In this document: positions 19,983 to 22,500 of the stretch, one piece after another
How positions within the stretch are numbered: the first letter of the stretch is position 1
Layout: every line of letters starts with the position of its first letter
The notes under the pieces: generated by a model
The model's database searches: none
Told to the model about the DNA's origin: nothing
What the model saw: the letters and a program-made list of their open reading frames with translations, nothing else
Source of the DNA: Neocallimastix lanati (nom. inval.)
Lineage: Eukaryota > Neocallimastigomycota > Neocallimastigomycetes > Neocallimastigales > Neocallimastigaceae
DNA: 22,500 nucleotides
Assembly: GCA_016946835.1 (NCBI GenBank)
Contig: JACVTC010000090.1
Span: 332,501 to 355,000, forward strand
Direction of reading: 5' to 3'
Made by a program: the position numbers and the translations under genes

Positions 19983-20747
19983 TTGAAAATAATTATAGTT
20001 TAATTTTTTTTAATATAAAAAAAAAAAATGCATAAAATATAATTATTTTTTTTTTTGTATTAATACATAATTATAATTATTTAAATTATTTATTTATATG
20101 ATAAATTTTGAAACGTACAACTATGCTATTTAGTATATATCTCATTTCTATACTTTTTATTCTTTATTTGGTTTAATAAATAATATTTTGGAAAATTAAT
20201 GTAAATAATTTTTTTATTGAAAATAATAATTGTTAAAAAAAATTTAATAGATAATATATAATTATTTTCAATATTATTAATATTTATTAATATCTGTTAA
20301 AATAATAAATATTGAAATTTGTATCTATGCTATTTAATAAATATCAATATATAATTCTCATTTTTTGAAAGACTAAATAGATGAAATAATTAATAATTTA
20401 ATAGAAATAATGATTTTATTGAAAATAATTATAGAGACTACTATAATTACAATTAAAACTATATATAAAACTATAACTAAAATTAAAATAAAAACTGAAA
20501 CATTTAACCAAAACTAAAAAAAAAAAAGAAAAAATAATTAAGTAAAATATCAATTAATTTTTTTTTTTTTTTCTATTTTATATTTTTGTTACAGAAATAA
20601 ATAATTTCTTTTTATTACTATCTTTTTATTTTCTTAATAATATGATAAAATATACAAAGATAACATGAGATTTACAACATAAATGGACATCAACTGTACA
20701 ATGAATATTGAATAATTGTTCTATTTACTTTAAAGTTATAATCATAT

Positions 20748-20782
20748 TATAAAATATGATTATCATATTTTATATTTAATAG
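20748..20782. repeat. two overlapping perfect hairpins
   Basis: An 11-bp stem (ATAATCATATT, short AT loop, AATATGATTAT) shares its right arm with a second 9-bp stem (AAAATATGA, TTA loop, TCATATTTT). The two structures are mutually exclusive. This may be a chance product of AT-rich sequence. Confidence 0.6.
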
Positions 20783-22137
20783 TTTATTATAGAACTATAG
20801 TAGGAGATTATAAATGAAAGAAAAAATGAAATTCTTAATTTTTTAGATAAAAAAAAATTCTTTTATTTGTCCAATATAGTAACATTTATTTAAGAAAAAA
20901 AATTGTGGTAGTGTTTTTGAAATATATAAAAATAAATAATAAATAATATAAATTAAATATTTTAGATAAAATAAATTTAAATAAATAAAATCTTAAATAA
21001 ATAAAATTAAATTAGTAAATTATATAGAAATTGTTAAAATTTTTATATGCATTTAAAGTTTAAATTTAACTAAATTCATAGAAAAGTATGTAAAAATTTT
21101 TGTATTTTATATGATTTTTTTTATTATTATTAAAAATAACAATAATAATAATAATAATAAAAATTTATGAATAAATAAAAGATTGCTGCTAATTATAATA
21201 TAAATAAATATTAAAATAAATTAGACTCAATAAAAAAAAGAAAAAAAAAAATTATTTTGGACGAAATAAAATTTTTAAATTTATTTTTTTTTTTTTAAAA
21301 AAAAAGAGTTGCTAGTAGTTAAGAAATAGAATTGAATTTAATAGTTTTGATTTTTAAATATTTAATATAGGCTTTTTTTTTTTTTTTTTTTTTTTTTTCA
21401 GTTATCCTAATTTTTATCAAAAGTTTTAAAATAAATTATCATATATTCAAAAAAATTTAGGTATTACAATATCATAATTTTTTGATAAGATAAAAAAATT
21501 TTTTTTTTTTTTTTAATCAATTATCTAAAAAGGTAATTTTTTAAGCTTTAATAATGATTATAATTCTTGTTATATATATATATATAAATTTTTTTTATAC
21601 GTATATAAAATAATATAGTTTTCTAAGTACTAAATACTTTTATATTTACTACATTGTGAATTTTTTTTTTTTTTTTTTTTTTTTTTAGACTTAGAGAAAA
21701 CTTTATTTAATTTATATTAATAATAATAAAATTACATGATTTGTATTGAGATATCGAAGTATAACACTAATAATTAATATATATATTTAACAAAAAACTC
21801 TCATAAAAATTTCTCTTTTATAAATAATCTCTCCTTAATAGATTATTTTTATTTATTTATTTTTTTCTATAGTAAGTTCTACATTTTTCAATATTTTTAA
21901 GTCATTATTTTTTATCTCTTGATATTACGTTATTCATTTTTAATTACTACATATACATTCTTATAAATTACATTGTATATTTCATTAATTAATCTTTAAA
22001 TTCTATTTAATAATATACCATATAAATATATTATACTTAAATTTAATATATTAATAAGGTATAATATAAATTAATAATAATTTTACTTTAAAAATAATAA
22101 TAAATTATGATATCACGTATTCCCAACAATTTGAATA

Positions 22138-22225
22138 AAAAAAAAATAAAATACATAAAATGAATTATTAAATATTATATAATTATTTAATTTATAATAA
22201 TAATAAAATTACATGATTTTAATGA

Positions 22226-22263
<38 letters not shown>

Positions 22264-22309
22264 AAAAAATAGAATACATGAAATGAAATATTAGATAGTA
22301 TATAATTAT
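22138..22309. repeat. diverged tandem duplication flanking an A34 run
   Basis: The block at about 22138-22187 (A-run, then AATACATAAAATGAATTATT, then ATATTATATAATTAT) recurs at 22259-22309 as A-run, AATACATGAAATGAAATATT, then AGATAGTATATAATTAT. The homopolymer at 22228-22261 lies between them. A further shared word (ATAATAATAAAATTACATGA) links 22195-22215 to about 21719-21738. Confidence 0.7.
22228..22261. repeat. poly(A) tract, 34 nt
   Basis: An A run ending in ATAAAAAAAT, between two copies of a diverged tandem unit. Its minus-strand sense is T, just downstream of the minus-strand coding remnant. Confidence 0.85.
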
Positions 22310-22318
22310 AAAAGTGCA

Positions 22319-22500
22319 TTAGAAGCAGTCGTTATCTAACTTTTCCCATTCATCAATGATAACACCACGTCCATTATTATGAGTAATAATTTCAGTATTA
22401 CTGTATCAAATCTTTCATCGGGTGGGGAAAATCCATGCCTTATCATTTTGACGTCGTTGCTCTCAGCAACGGTAGATTTAACGGAATACCATTTCATCAT
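22319..22500 (-). pseudogene. 3' end of a minus-strand coding region with an apparent frameshift; family unknown
   Basis: The last ~180 bp are much richer in G+C than the preceding DNA and read like protein on the minus strand, but in two frames. From the window edge to about 22408 one frame gives KWYSVKSTVAESNDVK, then MIRHGFSPPDERF. After 22405 a second frame gives YSNTEIITHNNGRGV and IIDEWEKLDNDCF, then a TAA at 22319-22321. Each frame loses coding character, or meets a stop, on the other side of the switch point at about 22405-22408. The simplest reading is a one- or two-base indel in a decayed or mis-sequenced gene. A small intron is possible but less likely, because the candidate intron would carry coding-like sequence. 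The 5' part lies beyond the window. I do not recognise the family. Confidence 0.5.

Larger units (their letters stand above)
19640..20440. repeat. diverged tandem repeats hosting the SINE-like insertion
   Basis: Three related blocks can be seen. The first, about 19640-19765 plus 19983-20001, contains AATAATAAATATTGCAATTT...CTATTTAATA...TATCA. The third, about 20300-20433, contains AATAATAAATATTGAAATTT...GCTATTTAATAAATATCA and later ATGATTTTATTGAAAATAAT. A shorter, more diverged block lies at about 20103-20230 (GCTATTTAGTATATATC, then TTTTATTGAAAATAATAAT). The third block lacks the G+C-rich element and so resembles the first block before insertion. Confidence 0.6.
20441..22318. other. AT-rich intergenic region, no gene seen
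   Basis: No coding region is supported. It contains overlapping hairpins (20748-20782), T runs (about 21373-21398 and 21661-21686), an A34 run (22228-22261) and a diverged tandem pair (22138-22187 and 22259-22309). Confidence 0.6.

Overview
The window looks like nuclear DNA of an anaerobic gut fungus (Neocallimastigomycota, e.g. Neocallimastix, Piromyces or Orpinomyces). The intergenic DNA is extremely A+T-rich, with long A and T homopolymers and AAAAT or AAT microsatellites. Genes are sparse, mostly intronless islands of higher G+C. The central genes encode pyruvate formate-lyase (PFL), a key fermentative enzyme of these fungi. The organism call is inferred from composition plus PFL; no rRNA or other taxonomic marker is present.

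Layout. 1-5200: AT-rich DNA with two small ORFs (1056-1283 and 5002-5202) encoding paralogous basic proteins of 75 and 66 residues. They match no family I recognise, but their N and C termini are conserved. 5200-6650: AAAAT arrays, then a 51-bp minisatellite embedded in ATTTT repeats. 6823-14903: a large inverted repeat with ~3.0-kb arms and a 2.1-kb spacer. Each arm carries one complete 733-residue PFL gene, divergently oriented (7206-9407 minus, 12320-14521 plus). The coding regions differ at 22 of 2202 positions by my hand comparison (four amino acids). The 417 bp upstream of each start are identical by eye, while the 3' flanks diverge. 16060-16701 (minus): an isolated GNAT-family acetyltransferase. 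16.7-22.3 kb: repeat-rich DNA with a SINE-like retroelement at 19766-19968 (about 48% G+C body, 44-nt poly(A) tail, target-site duplication). 22319-22500: the end of a minus-strand coding region that changes frame and may be a pseudogene.

How the genes relate. PFL splits pyruvate and CoA into formate and acetyl-CoA, feeding mixed-acid fermentation. The duplicated, divergent genes may raise dosage. Neither protein has an N-terminal organelle-targeting extension, so a cytosolic location is inferred. The PFL-activating enzyme required to install the glycyl radical is not in the window. The GNAT and the small proteins have no evident link to PFL.

The most notable points for follow-up are the undescribed small-protein pair, the SINE-like element with an apparent paralogous empty site nearby, and the inverted PFL duplication whose identity decays from the inside outward.
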